From positions 1-64,000 of the forward strand of contig CAZXOC010000002.1 in NCBI GenBank assembly GCA_964642165.1: a stretch of 64,000 bases of DNA. Direction: 5' to 3'. Under the pieces are notes generated by a model. It was not told the DNA's origin. It did not search any database and saw nothing but the letters and a program-made list of their open reading frames with translations. Below, one piece after another: positions 23,470 through 32,362 of the stretch. This stretch comes from CAYRVX01 sp964642165. GTDB taxonomy: Bacteria; Planctomycetota; Phycisphaerae; SM23-33. The translations under genes and the position numbers were made by a program. The stretch's first letter is position 1. Every line of letters begins with the position of its first letter.

Positions 23470-24849
23470 CTACCCCAGCGCGTCACGCAGGTTCCGGAGG
23501 AACGCCGCGGCGGCCAGGCACCCGCCGTGGAACTGCGACAGGCGGAATCGCTCGTTGGGGCTGTGGATGCGGTCGTCCGGCAGGCCGAAGCCCAGCAGCA
23601 CGGCGTCCAGCCCCAGCAGGCGCTGGATCACCTCCGTCACCGGCACGGACGCCCCGCAGCGAATCATGGCCGGGGCGCGGCCGAACGCCTCGGCCATCGC
23701 GGCGCGCCCGGCGTCCATCGCGGGCGAGTCCAGCGGCAGCAGCACCGGACGGGCCTCGGCGTTGACGTGCACCTCGGCCGTCACGCCCGGCGGCGTGTGA
23801 GCGGCAACGAACTCCCGAAAGCCCGCCACGACCTTCGCCGGGTCCTGGTCGGGCACCAGCCGCATCGAGATCTTCGCGCTCGCCGAAGCCGGGATGATCG
23901 TCTTGGAGCCCTTGTCCGTGTAGCCGCCGACGATGCCGTTGGCGTCGAGCGTGGGACGCCCCCAGCGCCGCTCCAGCACGGGGAGGCCCTTCTCGCCGGC
24001 GCCGAGGGCCCCGACGCCCAGCGACCGGGCGTACTCGCTTTCGTCGAAGGGCAGCTTGTCCCACTCGGCCCGCTCGGCGTCGGACGTCGGCCGCACGTCA
24101 TCGTAAAAGCCGGGGACGGTCACGCGACCATCGGCATCGTGCATCTCGGCCAGCATCCGCGCCAGGGCGTTGATGGGGTTCGTGACCGCCCCGCCATGCA
24201 GGCCGCTGTGGATGTCGGCCGACGGCCCGTGAAGGCGCACCTCCACGTAGGCCAGCCCGCGCAGGGCGTAGGTGATGCTCGGCACGTCGGGGGCGAAGAA
24301 CTCCGTGTCGCTGATGACCGCTGCGTCGGCGGCGAGCATTTCGGCGTGCTCGGCCAGGAAGCCCTCCAGGTGCGGCGAGCCGATCTCCTCCTCGCCCTCG
24401 GCGAAGAGCTTGAGGTTGACGGGCAGGGCGTCCCCGGCCTGCCGGAAGGCCTCGATGGCCGCCAGGTGGGCCATCAGCGGGCCCTTGTCGTCGCTGGCGC
24501 CGCGCGCGAAGAGGCTCTCGTCCCGGACGACCGGCTCGAACGGGTCGCTGTGCCACTGCTCCAGCGGGTCGGGCGGCTGGACGTCGTAGTGCCCGTAGAC
24601 CAGCAGCGTCGGGGCCGTGTCGTCGACGTGGGCCCGGGCCAGCACGTTCGGCGGCCCGCCGCCCTCGGCCACCTGCGCCTCCAGGCCCAGCTCCTCCAGG
24701 CGCTCGGCGAGCCACTCGGCACAGCGCCGGCAGTCGTCCGGGCGCGTATTGGCGACGCTGGGGATGCGGAGGAACTCCATCAGCCTCGCCAAGTGTTCCT
24801 CGCGGTGCGCTTCCAGGTACTCGACGACGGATCTTCGCAGCATGGCCAT
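23470..24849 (-). CDS. M20 family metallo-dipeptidase
   Basis: This 459-residue protein has the full M20 di-zinc signature: YGHYDVQPPDP (His87, Asp89), RGASDDKGP (bridging Asp about 120) and EGEEEIGSP (catalytic Glu about 153). HGGAVTNPINALA marks the lid/dimerisation domain around residues 210-330, and MIRCGASVPVTEV lies near the C-terminus. It resembles the PepV/CNDP-like group that hydrolyses dipeptides or acylated amino acids, and has no signal peptide. It is last of three genes behind the sulfatase and EF-hand genes with 60-nt spacing, so it may be cotranscribed although the link to sulfated-glycan use is not obvious. Confidence 0.9.
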   Translation of the reverse strand: MAMLRRSVVEYLEAHREEHLARLMEFLRIPSVANTRPDDCRRCAEWLAERLEELGLEAQVAEGGGPPNVLARAHVDDTAPTLLVYGHYDVQPPDPLEQWHSDPFEPVVRDESLFARGASDDKGPLMAHLAAIEAFRQAGDALPVNLKLFAEGEEEIGSPHLEGFLAEHAEMLAADAAVISDTEFFAPDVPSITYALRGLAYVEVRLHGPSADIHSGLHGGAVTNPINALARMLAEMHDADGRVTVPGFYDDVRPTSDAERAEWDKLPFDESEYARSLGVGALGAGEKGLPVLERRWGRPTLDANGIVGGYTDKGSKTIIPASASAKISMRLVPDQDPAKVVAGFREFVAAHTPPGVTAEVHVNAEARPVLLPLDSPAMDAGRAAMAEAFGRAPAMIRCGASVPVTEVIQRLLGLDAVLLGFGLPDDRIHSPNERFRLSQFHGGCLAAAAFLRNLRDALG

Positions 24850-24909
24850 GTCTCACTGCATTCGCTTCGCCCGTTGGGCGGTCTTCCTGACCCACGTGCC
24901 CTCCACCTG

Positions 24910-25098
24910 CTACTCCCATCGCGTGCGGAGGAATTCCGGAACCGTCACGGCCCCGTCGCTGTTGGCGTCGAGGCGGCGGAAGATCCGCTTGTACGCCCCG
25001 GTCTGGTCCGTGTGGTCCGGCTTGCGGGCATTCCCCGCCGACAGGGCCGCGAGGCACGCCGCCGCCGGGAAAGCCGCCGCTGGCAAAACTCTCTGCAT
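24910..25098 (-). CDS. Small exported EF-hand protein
   Basis: The 62-residue protein has an N-terminal hydrophobic, Ala-rich stretch (VLPAAAFPAAACLAALSAG) that works as a signal peptide, then one EF-hand: helix TGAYKRIFRRL, loop DANSDGAVTVPE with Asp, Asn, Asp, Gly and Glu at the canonical calcium positions, and helix FLRTRW. GGAG lies 9 nt before the ATG. It sits between a sulfatase and the peptidase on the same strand. Sulfatases bind Ca2+, and planctomycete sulfatase genes are often next to EF-hand proteins, so a calcium-binding accessory role is plausible but unproven. Confidence 0.7.
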   Translation of the reverse strand: MQRVLPAAAFPAAACLAALSAGNARKPDHTDQTGAYKRIFRRLDANSDGAVTVPEFLRTRWE

Positions 25099-25150
25099 GT
25101 CTGTCTCCGTGCCGAAGGGTCGATGGGCGGACCCCGCCTTCGGGACGCCG

Positions 25151-26608
25151 TCACCCGCGCCGCTGGATGACCGGCTGCTTCTCGCCGGCGGCAGTCATGC
25201 GGCGCTTCAGGAGCGCCGCAAGCTCCGCGCGCACCGCCGCGTGCGCCGGGCTGGCGACCAGGTTCGCCCGCTCGTGCGGGTCCTTCTCCAGGTCGTAAAG
25301 GAACGCCTCTGCGTAGACGTCACTGTCGCGAGTGCCGAGCCGGGCCTTCCCCCTCGGCGCCACGACGCCGTACTTCCACTTCTTCGTCCGAACCGCGCGG
25401 CCGCAACTGCTCTCGCTGATCTGGACGAACACCTCCTGCGGCCAGTCCCGGGCCGTACCGTCCACGAGGCCCTGGAGCGGGCGGCCGCGAAGGGGCGCCG
25501 GCCGCTTCGCCCCGGCGGCGGCGAGGACGGTCGGCGTCAGATCGATCAGGCTGACCAGCTCGTCGATGACCTTCCCCCCGGTGAACCCCGGCCCGCGGAC
25601 GATCAGGGGCGTCCGGATGGAGTTGTCGTGGCAGGAGCGTTTGTACTCGCCGTTGCGGGTCCGGAAGTGGCAGCCGTGGTCGGCCGTGTAGATGACCAGC
25701 GTGTTATCGGCCAGGCCCAGGCGCTTCAGTTCGGCGCGCATGCGGCCGACGTTCTCGTCCAGGCTGTGGCAGCAGCCGAGGTAGTCGGGCAGCTCCCGGC
25801 GCCAGTCGCCCTTCGTGCCGGCCAGGTCGCCGGGCACGGTGAAGTCCCGGAAGCGTTGCTTGGAGCCGCGTGGGCCCTCGAAGTGGCGGTGGTCGTTCTG
25901 ATGATGCGGCTCGATGTAGGAGACGAACAGGAAGAAAGGCTTCGCGCCGGCGCCCGCGGCCTTGCGCGACCGCAGGTATTCCAGCACCCAGTCGGTCTGG
26001 GCGTCGACGCGGTATCGGCCTTTGGGGAACTCGCGTTTACGGCCGTCGGCGTCGAACATGTGGCCGTCATAGGCATGCGACGTGAACTCCAGCACGTCGG
26101 AGGCGAGCCAGAAATCCCGATAGCCGCCCCGGCGCTCGGGGGGCACCGGCTTCGTTCGGCAGTTGAACGGCTCGACGCCGGGGATGCGCCCCCCGTCCGA
26201 CGCGAGGTGCCACTTCCCGACGTATCCCACGTCGTAGCCGGCCTCGCTCAGCCGGTGCGCCATGGTCCTCTCGGTACGGGGCAGCGCAATACCGTTGCGG
26301 AAGCACGTGGTTTCCGTAGCGTACTTGCCGGTCTGCAGCGCCGCCCGCGCCGGGCCGCACACCGGCTGACAAGTGAAGGAGTGGTGGAACCGCACGCCCT
26401 CGGCGGCCATGCGGTCGAGGTTCGGCGTCAGCCCCGGGAAGACCGGCGAGCCATAGCACCCCACCGTGTCCCAACGCTGCTGGTCGCTGAACAGCAGCAG
26501 GATGTTCGGGCGGCGCTCCGCGCCACCGGCGGCCGCGCCGGCCGGCTCGCCCATCGTCATCGCCGCGGCACCCAGACCGGCGGCCTTCAGGAACTTGCGT
26601 CGTCGCAT
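25151..26608 (-). CDS. Tat-exported type I sulfatase
   Basis: The 485-residue protein begins MRRRKFLKAAGLGAAAMT, a Tat-like signal; this start is preferred over an upstream one because the twin-arginine region begins there and GGAG lies upstream. The formylglycine motif C-x-P-x-R is CGPARAALQTGKY with Cys84 as the residue to be oxidised. Metal-binding PNILLLFSDQQRWDT and YTADHGCHF segments are present. It hydrolyses sulfate esters, probably on polysaccharides, in the periplasm. Type I activity requires a formylglycine-generating enzyme or anSME; neither gene is in this window. It lies upstream of the EF-hand gene, 52 nt away. Confidence 0.93.
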   Translation of the reverse strand: MRRRKFLKAAGLGAAAMTMGEPAGAAAGGAERRPNILLLFSDQQRWDTVGCYGSPVFPGLTPNLDRMAAEGVRFHHSFTCQPVCGPARAALQTGKYATETTCFRNGIALPRTERTMAHRLSEAGYDVGYVGKWHLASDGGRIPGVEPFNCRTKPVPPERRGGYRDFWLASDVLEFTSHAYDGHMFDADGRKREFPKGRYRVDAQTDWVLEYLRSRKAAGAGAKPFFLFVSYIEPHHQNDHRHFEGPRGSKQRFRDFTVPGDLAGTKGDWRRELPDYLGCCHSLDENVGRMRAELKRLGLADNTLVIYTADHGCHFRTRNGEYKRSCHDNSIRTPLIVRGPGFTGGKVIDELVSLIDLTPTVLAAAGAKRPAPLRGRPLQGLVDGTARDWPQEVFVQISESSCGRAVRTKKWKYGVVAPRGKARLGTRDSDVYAEAFLYDLEKDPHERANLVASPAHAAVRAELAALLKRRMTAAGEKQPVIQRRG

Positions 26609-26777
26609 GGCATCCACTCCGCAGACGGCCTTCCTCGTCCGCCGCGCCATCGAACCTCGGAGCCCCGTACCCTACCCGTGCGGGGGCGGGGCATCACGTC
26701 GCCGCCGGCGCCGGCAGGCGAACCTCGAGCGGCGGAAGCTCCAACTCGCCTTCCCAGGGGTCGGCCGGGCGCCCCCC

Positions 26778-28535
26778 CTATCCGCCCAGGTACTTCACGT
26801 ACACGTAGAACGCCCCGCTGCTCTTGCCGTCCTCGCCGGTGAACCAGGTCTGGAGCTTCGCCTTGCCGGCGGGGAGCTTCACGCGAAGGACGGCTTCCTT
26901 CGCGCCGGCGGCGACGGCGACGGTCTCGTCCACCCGGCCGATCTTCAGCCGCGCCTTCGTCGCGGGGAGGAACTTCTCGCGAATGGGCAAGTCGGCCTCC
27001 TTCGGCCAGCGGCGCAGAGCGAACTCATACGTCCCGGCGCGGGCGACCTCGACGGCCCAGAGGCCGTTGGCGGCCCGGCCGCCGCGGATCGCGCCCTGGT
27101 TCCACGGCACGGATCGCCCGTGCCAGTCGTGGCAGGTGATGCAGACGGGGTCCTCGTGCTGAGAGCCGAGGATCGTCTCGCAGTACTCGCCAAAGCGCTT
27201 CGAGACGCCCGCCCACCACTTCTCGTACTCGGCGCGAAGGCGCTGCACCACCTTGGGGTTGGCGTCGGCGACGTTGGTCTTCTGGCCGGGGTCGGCCTGC
27301 ATGTCGTGGAGTTCCTTGCCGTTGACCAGGCGCCAGCGGTCGGTCATGACGGCGCTCTTGCGCCACTTCTCCGGGTGATCGATGCGCTGGGAGTCGGTCA
27401 CGAGCACGCGGTCGGGCCAGCGGGCGTCCGCCTTCCGCAGCAGCGGCGCGAGGCTCGCGCCGTCCAGCGTCACGTTCGGCGGTGCCTTCAGCCCGCACAG
27501 CTCGATCAGCGTCGGCAGGAGGTCGACGTGGGCGGTGACGCGGCCGACGTCGCGCCCGGGCTTCATTCCCCCGCCCGGCCAGCGCAGGAAGCACGGCACG
27601 CGGTGCCCGCCGTCGTACTCGCTGCCCTTCGTGCCTCGCATGCCGGCGTTGAAGCCCTTCCCGCGCCGGAAGCCCCCCGCCGTGCCGTTGTCCGTCATGA
27701 AGATCAGCACCGTGTCTCCGGCGACGCCCAGCTTGTCGAGCTGCTTCATCAACCGGCCCATGTTGTCGTCGATGTTCGTGATCATGCCGTAGAAGTTGGC
27801 GTTCGGCACGTTCGCCTTGCCCTGGTACATCGCGACGTACTTCTGGGGGCAGCGGTACGGCCCGTGCGGGGCGTTCGTGGTGAGGTAGCAGAAGAACGGC
27901 CGGCCCGCCTTGGCGCTGGCGGCGACGAACTCCATGGCCTTGTCGAACCACACGTCCGTGCAGTAGCCCTTGCAGGGCACGGGCTTGCCGTTGTGGAAGT
28001 ACGTGTCGTCGAAGTAGTCGTTGCCCCAGTAGTCGGGGGTCTGCCCGACGCCCCCGCCGCCGTGGCACCAGACCTCGTCGAAGCCGCGGAACCGCGGGCT
28101 GAACGGGTAGTTGTCGCCCAGGTGCCATTTGCCGAACTGCCCCGTCCGGTAGCCGCCCCCCCGGAAGACGTCGGCCATGGTCACCTCGTCCTTCCGCAGG
28201 AGCGACCGGCCCATGATCGTGTGCCAGACGCCCGTGCGGTTGCAGTAGCGCCCGGTCATCAGCGCCGCGCGCGTCGGGGCGCACGTCGGGCCGACGTGGA
28301 AGTTCGTCAGCCGCGTGCTCTGGGCGTGCAGCCGGTCCAGGTTCGGCGTGCGGATCACCGCGTTGCCGTGGCAGCCCAGATCGCCGTAGCCCTGGTCGTC
28401 GGTGATGACCAGGATCACGTTGGGCCTGCCGGTGGCCGGCGCCTTGCCCGCCAGCAGCCGCGGCGCCGCCAGGGCGGCCGTGCCGAAGCTCATCGCCTTC
28501 AGGAAACCGCGACGCGTCGTTCGTCTTGTGCGCAT
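26778..28535 (-). CDS. Tat-exported type I sulfatase with C-terminal beta-sandwich
   Basis: This 585-residue arylsulfatase-like protein begins MRTRRTTRRGFLKAMSFGTA, a twin-arginine signal. The formylglycine Cys85 lies in CAPTRAALMTGRY; metal ligands appear in VILVITDDQGYGDLG and FMTDNGTAGG. After the sulfatase fold a C-terminal segment of about 105 residues (from about 480) contains VCITCHDWH with two Cys and an all-beta region (LWAVEVARAGTYEFALRRWP), a likely glycan-binding or structural add-on. It lies upstream of the first sulfatase with a 169-nt gap without a gene. A promoter is predicted at 28576-28605. Confidence 0.93.
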   Translation of the reverse strand: MRTRRTTRRGFLKAMSFGTAALAAPRLLAGKAPATGRPNVILVITDDQGYGDLGCHGNAVIRTPNLDRLHAQSTRLTNFHVGPTCAPTRAALMTGRYCNRTGVWHTIMGRSLLRKDEVTMADVFRGGGYRTGQFGKWHLGDNYPFSPRFRGFDEVWCHGGGGVGQTPDYWGNDYFDDTYFHNGKPVPCKGYCTDVWFDKAMEFVAASAKAGRPFFCYLTTNAPHGPYRCPQKYVAMYQGKANVPNANFYGMITNIDDNMGRLMKQLDKLGVAGDTVLIFMTDNGTAGGFRRGKGFNAGMRGTKGSEYDGGHRVPCFLRWPGGGMKPGRDVGRVTAHVDLLPTLIELCGLKAPPNVTLDGASLAPLLRKADARWPDRVLVTDSQRIDHPEKWRKSAVMTDRWRLVNGKELHDMQADPGQKTNVADANPKVVQRLRAEYEKWWAGVSKRFGEYCETILGSQHEDPVCITCHDWHGRSVPWNQGAIRGGRAANGLWAVEVARAGTYEFALRRWPKEADLPIREKFLPATKARLKIGRVDETVAVAAGAKEAVLRVKLPAGKAKLQTWFTGEDGKSSGAFYVYVKYLGG

Positions 28536-28575
28536 AGTGCTTTGCCCTCACCCGTACTGGAAAGCGACACCGCAG

Positions 28576-28605
28576 AGGGTAAGATGCCGGAGGTCCGCCT
28601 GGCAA
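28576..28605 (-). promoter_or_regulatory. Candidate sigma70 promoter for the sulfatase operon
   Basis: On the minus strand TTGCCA, an 18-nt spacer and TACCCT lie 40 nt upstream of the sulfatase ATG. The same -10 word occurs at 38297-38302. Confidence 0.5.
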
Positions 28606-28660
28606 GGGCCAACCGCTCGCCGCCGCGCGGCGACGGCGGGCCCATCGGGAGCCATCGCCG

Positions 28661-31600
28661 ATGATCGAGGCACGTACCGGCTGCGGCGCACGGGTCCTGC
28701 GGCTGCTCGTCCTGCTCCCGCTGCTGGGCCCCCTTGTCCACGGGTGCGTGCGGGAGGACGCCGCCATGCCGAAGGCTCCGACACCCGACGCCGATGCGCC
28801 GCCGGCCCTCCTGCGCGTGCCGGCGTGCGCGCCGGCGAGACCGATCCTGCTCGACGGCACCGGGCGCGACAACGTCTGGGCGCGGGCCGCCGAATGGCCC
28901 TCTCCGCGCCTCGCGCCCCCGTACGCCTGCGAGCCGACGATGCCCTCGCGAGCCGCCGTCGTCCGGGCCGGCCGCTGGCTGCTGTTCGGCCTCGACGCCC
29001 ACGAGGCCGACGGCATCGTCGCACGCCAGGTAGCCCACGGCGTCGATCTCTGGCACGAGGACGCCTTCGTCGTGACGCTCGGCGGCTCCGCATCGCTCGA
29101 GGTGGTCGCCAATCCACTCGGCGCCGTCTGCTGCTACCGCGGCGGCAAGCGGACGATGGAACCGATCGCGGATCGCGCCGTGCGGGCAGCCGCGCGGGTC
29201 CGCCGGGACGCCTGGCGCGTCGAGCTGGCCGTCGACCTCCGCCAGGTGCCCGTCGCCGACGCCGGCACGCTGCGCTGTCGCCTCTCGCGCCAGCGCCAGG
29301 CCCGCGGCCTGACGCCCTTCGAGGAGACGGCAGCGCCGCCGGTCGCGCTGTCGCTCGGACCCGGCGAAGACGGACCCGCGGAGGTCCGCCTGGACGTCCC
29401 GGCGCCGCAGCGCTTCGCGGGCCGCGCCGCCCTGGAAACCGCCCTGGCGAACGAGCCGCCCACCTCGGCGGAGGACTGGGCGAGGATGCCCGCGTGCCTG
29501 CTGCGGCACGAGAGCGGCCGGGGCGCCCTGCCGGCGGACTTCCAGCCGACCGAGGTCCGCGCCTGCGCCGCCGCCGGCGCCCTGCTCCTGCACATCCGCT
29601 GCCTGGAACGCCACGCGGCGACGATCGCCGATGCCGGCGAGGCGCTGTGGGCCGAGGACAGCGTCGAGGTCTTCCTCGGGCCGGAGGGCTTCAACTACCT
29701 CCAGGTGGCCGCCAACCCCAACGGCGTGCTGAAGGCGGCGACGGGCAAGACCGGCGGGCGACGCATCCGCCCGGCGGAGCCGCCCAAGGGCGTCACCGTC
29801 CGCGCCGAGAGGACGACCAGGGCGTGGACGCTCCGACTGGCGATCCCGCTGCCCGCCGTCGCGAAGCTCGTCGGCGCCCCGGCGGACTGCCTGCCGCCGG
29901 CCTGGCCGTGGCGCGTGCAGATCGTCCGCAACCGCCCGGCGCGCGACGCGCTGGGGCAGGGGGCCCAGTGCTCCGTCCTGAACGTCACGCACAGCGGCAA
30001 CGCGCACTGTCCGGCGCGGTTCGGCGCATTGCGGCTGGTTCGTCCGACCGGCCGGCGCATCGCGGCGCCCCGTCCACGCGAGGTCGAGCTGCCGCCGCCC
30101 GTTCTCGACGCCGCGGCGCGGAAGCGACGGCGCCCCCACACGCTCGTGCGACGATGGCTCGACGCGCGGAGCCGGAAGCTCCATGCCGCCAGCGAAGAGG
30201 CGTTCGCGAAGATCCACGACGCCGACGGCTGGCGGGCCTACGCCGGACCGCTCCGCGATCGCTTGTGGAAGTCCATGTTCCCCTCTGCAGCGGGGCACCT
30301 GGCGCAGGCCCGGGGCGAGCTGAACGCCCGGATCGTCTACGACCTGCCCGGCGAGGGCTACCGCTGCCGGGGGCTGATCTTCGAGTCGCGCGGCGGCCTG
30401 CCCGTGCCGGCGACGCTCTACGTGCCCGCGGGCGCCTCCCGTCGCCCCCGCGAAAAGCGCCCCGCGCTGATCATGATCCCCGCGCACCACACGGGGCGAA
30501 ACTCGCGCGACCTGGCGATCCTGGGGGCGAACTTCGCCCGGGCGGGCGGCGTGGCGGTGGCGATGGAGTCGATCGGCTCGGGCGAGCGCGGCATCGGGGC
30601 GCCCTGGGCGCACAAGAACCACCAGCGCTGCGTCGCGGGCGTGCAGGCTCACCTCGCGGGCGACAACCTCGCCGGCTGGACCGCCTTCGACATCTCCCGC
30701 GCGGTGGACTACCTGCTGCTCGAGCGCGACGACGTCGCCGCGTCGCCGCGGCGGATCGCGCTGGTCGGCGGCGTCGCCGGCGGCGGGGACGTCAGCGCCG
30801 TCGCCGCGGCGCTCGACGACCGCATCGCCGTGTCCATCCCCTTCAACTTCTCCGCGACCGGGCCGATGGACGCCTGGTACGACCCGCTGCGGAGCACCTA
30901 CGGCGCCCATGCCAGCGGGCTGTCGGCGTGGAAGGTCGCGGCGCTGGCCGCCCCACGATGCCTGGCCCAGGCCCAGGAGTTCGCCTGGACGCCCGCCGAG
31001 CAGAGCCGCCACGAGCGCTTCGAGCGCCTCTACGGCTGGCTCGGCGCGCCGGGAAACCTGGCGAAGCTCCACGGCGGGCCGAACACCCACGCGACGCACT
31101 TCAACTGGATGCACCGCATCCCGATGTACCGGCTGCTGAACCGCTGGCTCGGCATGAAGCTCCCGACGCGCCGCGAGGACGAGCTCACGGACGTGGTTCC
31201 CCCGGGCCGTCTCGACTGCTTCGACAAGCCGCTCGGCAGGAAGCACCTCCGCGAGCTGCGGCGTGCCCGGCGGCTGATCCAGCCGCACGAGCTGGCCGCG
31301 AAGACGGCCGGGCAGCGCCTCGCGTATGCCCGCAGGGACTGCCGCCTGGAAGCCAGGCGCCGTGGGGCGGCCCCCGCCCAGGTGCTGGCCGACCGCCTCA
31401 CCCGCCTGCTGGGCGATACGACGCCTGCGCCGGCCGCGCCCGTCCACACGCGCGACCTCGGCACGTGGCACGGGGCGGAGGTGCGCGGCCTCTGGCTGCC
31501 AACCGAAGGCGATGCCGAGGGTCCCGGCGCGGCGGCCTGGCTGCTCCTCCCGAAGGCCAGGGCCGCACGCCCGGCCGTGATCGGCGTCTGTCAGTCGGGC

Positions 31601-32362
31601 AAGCGGCGTTTCCTCGCTCGGCGGGCGAGGGACGTGCAGCGGCTTCTCGAGGCGGGCGTGGCCGTCTGCCTGGTGGACGTTCGCGGCTGCGGCGAGACGT
31701 CGCCGGGTTCGTCGCGGCTGCCGGACGGGCCGTCCGCCGACGTCGCATTTCGCCATTGGATGCTGCGCGACGCCCTGCCGCTGCGGCAGCTCAAGGACCT
31801 GCGGACGGCTCTGGCGTGGCTCGCGCGGCGCGAGGGCATCGACGCGCGCCGGCTGGCGGTCTGGGGCGAGGGGCTCAGCACTCCCAACGGCCGGGAGAGC
31901 GAGGCGATCCTCTTCGACGAGGTGCCCTTCCGCCAGGCCTCGCCGATGCCCAAGGAGCCGGCCGAGCCCCTCGGCGGACTGCTGGCCATGCTGGCGGCGC
32001 TCTGGCCGATCCAGGCCGATGGCGGGGTGGTCCGCGTGCGCGTGGTGCTGGTCCGCGGCGGGCTGGTCTCGTTCGCATCCGTGCTCGAGCGGCGGCACCA
32101 CTACGTCCCCGTCGACGCCGTCGTGCCGGGGCTGCTGCGGGCCGCCGACGTGCCGATGGTCGCTCAGGCCCTCGCCGATGGCGGCGTGACCCTCGCCGCC
32201 GAGGACCTGCGCGACGGGAGCAATCGAGTCGTTTCCGGCGAGACGGTCCGCCGGGAATGGCGCGCCGCCGCGCCGCCGCGCTACACGGAACACCCGACCG
32301 ATCGCGGCGTCGCCGACCTCATCGCCGCGCTCCACCGGAACCTCGAGGAGGACACGCCATGA
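28661..32362 (+). CDS. Lipoprotein-like CBM9/DOMON-type domains fused to two alpha/beta-hydrolase domains lacking nucleophile Ser
   Basis: The protein has 1233 residues. The hydrophobic N-terminus LRLLVLLPLLGPLVHGC ends in a possible lipobox Cys. Two CBM9-like carbohydrate-binding sandwiches follow (about 55-260, with LLFGLDAHEADG; about 265-430, with LLLHIRCLERHAATI and EVFLGPEG). Residues about 540-860 and 900-1200 each resemble acetyl-xylan-esterase-like hydrolases. In the first, the elbow expected as G-N-S-G-G-G reads GVAGGG, with Ala706 at the serine position. In the second, the elbow reads WGEGLS, with Gly1071 where Ser is expected. Both halves may be catalytically dead scaffolds or binding domains. 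The stop overlaps the next start (ATGA). Confidence 0.7.
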   Translation: MIEARTGCGARVLRLLVLLPLLGPLVHGCVREDAAMPKAPTPDADAPPALLRVPACAPARPILLDGTGRDNVWARAAEWPSPRLAPPYACEPTMPSRAAVVRAGRWLLFGLDAHEADGIVARQVAHGVDLWHEDAFVVTLGGSASLEVVANPLGAVCCYRGGKRTMEPIADRAVRAAARVRRDAWRVELAVDLRQVPVADAGTLRCRLSRQRQARGLTPFEETAAPPVALSLGPGEDGPAEVRLDVPAPQRFAGRAALETALANEPPTSAEDWARMPACLLRHESGRGALPADFQPTEVRACAAAGALLLHIRCLERHAATIADAGEALWAEDSVEVFLGPEGFNYLQVAANPNGVLKAATGKTGGRRIRPAEPPKGVTVRAERTTRAWTLRLAIPLPAVAKLVGAPADCLPPAWPWRVQIVRNRPARDALGQGAQCSVLNVTHSGNAHCPARFGALRLVRPTGRRIAAPRPREVELPPPVLDAAARKRRRPHTLVRRWLDARSRKLHAASEEAFAKIHDADGWRAYAGPLRDRLWKSMFPSAAGHLAQARGELNARIVYDLPGEGYRCRGLIFESRGGLPVPATLYVPAGASRRPREKRPALIMIPAHHTGRNSRDLAILGANFARAGGVAVAMESIGSGERGIGAPWAHKNHQRCVAGVQAHLAGDNLAGWTAFDISRAVDYLLLERDDVAASPRRIALVGGVAGGGDVSAVAAALDDRIAVSIPFNFSATGPMDAWYDPLRSTYGAHASGLSAWKVAALAAPRCLAQAQEFAWTPAEQSRHERFERLYGWLGAPGNLAKLHGGPNTHATHFNWMHRIPMYRLLNRWLGMKLPTRREDELTDVVPPGRLDCFDKPLGRKHLRELRRARRLIQPHELAAKTAGQRLAYARRDCRLEARRRGAAPAQVLADRLTRLLGDTTPAPAAPVHTRDLGTWHGAEVRGLWLPTEGDAEGPGAAAWLLLPKARAARPAVIGVCQSGKRRFLARRARDVQRLLEAGVAVCLVDVRGCGETSPGSSRLPDGPSADVAFRHWMLRDALPLRQLKDLRTALAWLARREGIDARRLAVWGEGLSTPNGRESEAILFDEVPFRQASPMPKEPAEPLGGLLAMLAALWPIQADGGVVRVRVVLVRGGLVSFASVLERRHHYVPVDAVVPGLLRAADVPMVAQALADGGVTLAAEDLRDGSNRVVSGETVRREWRAAAPPRYTEHPTDRGVADLIAALHRNLEEDTP

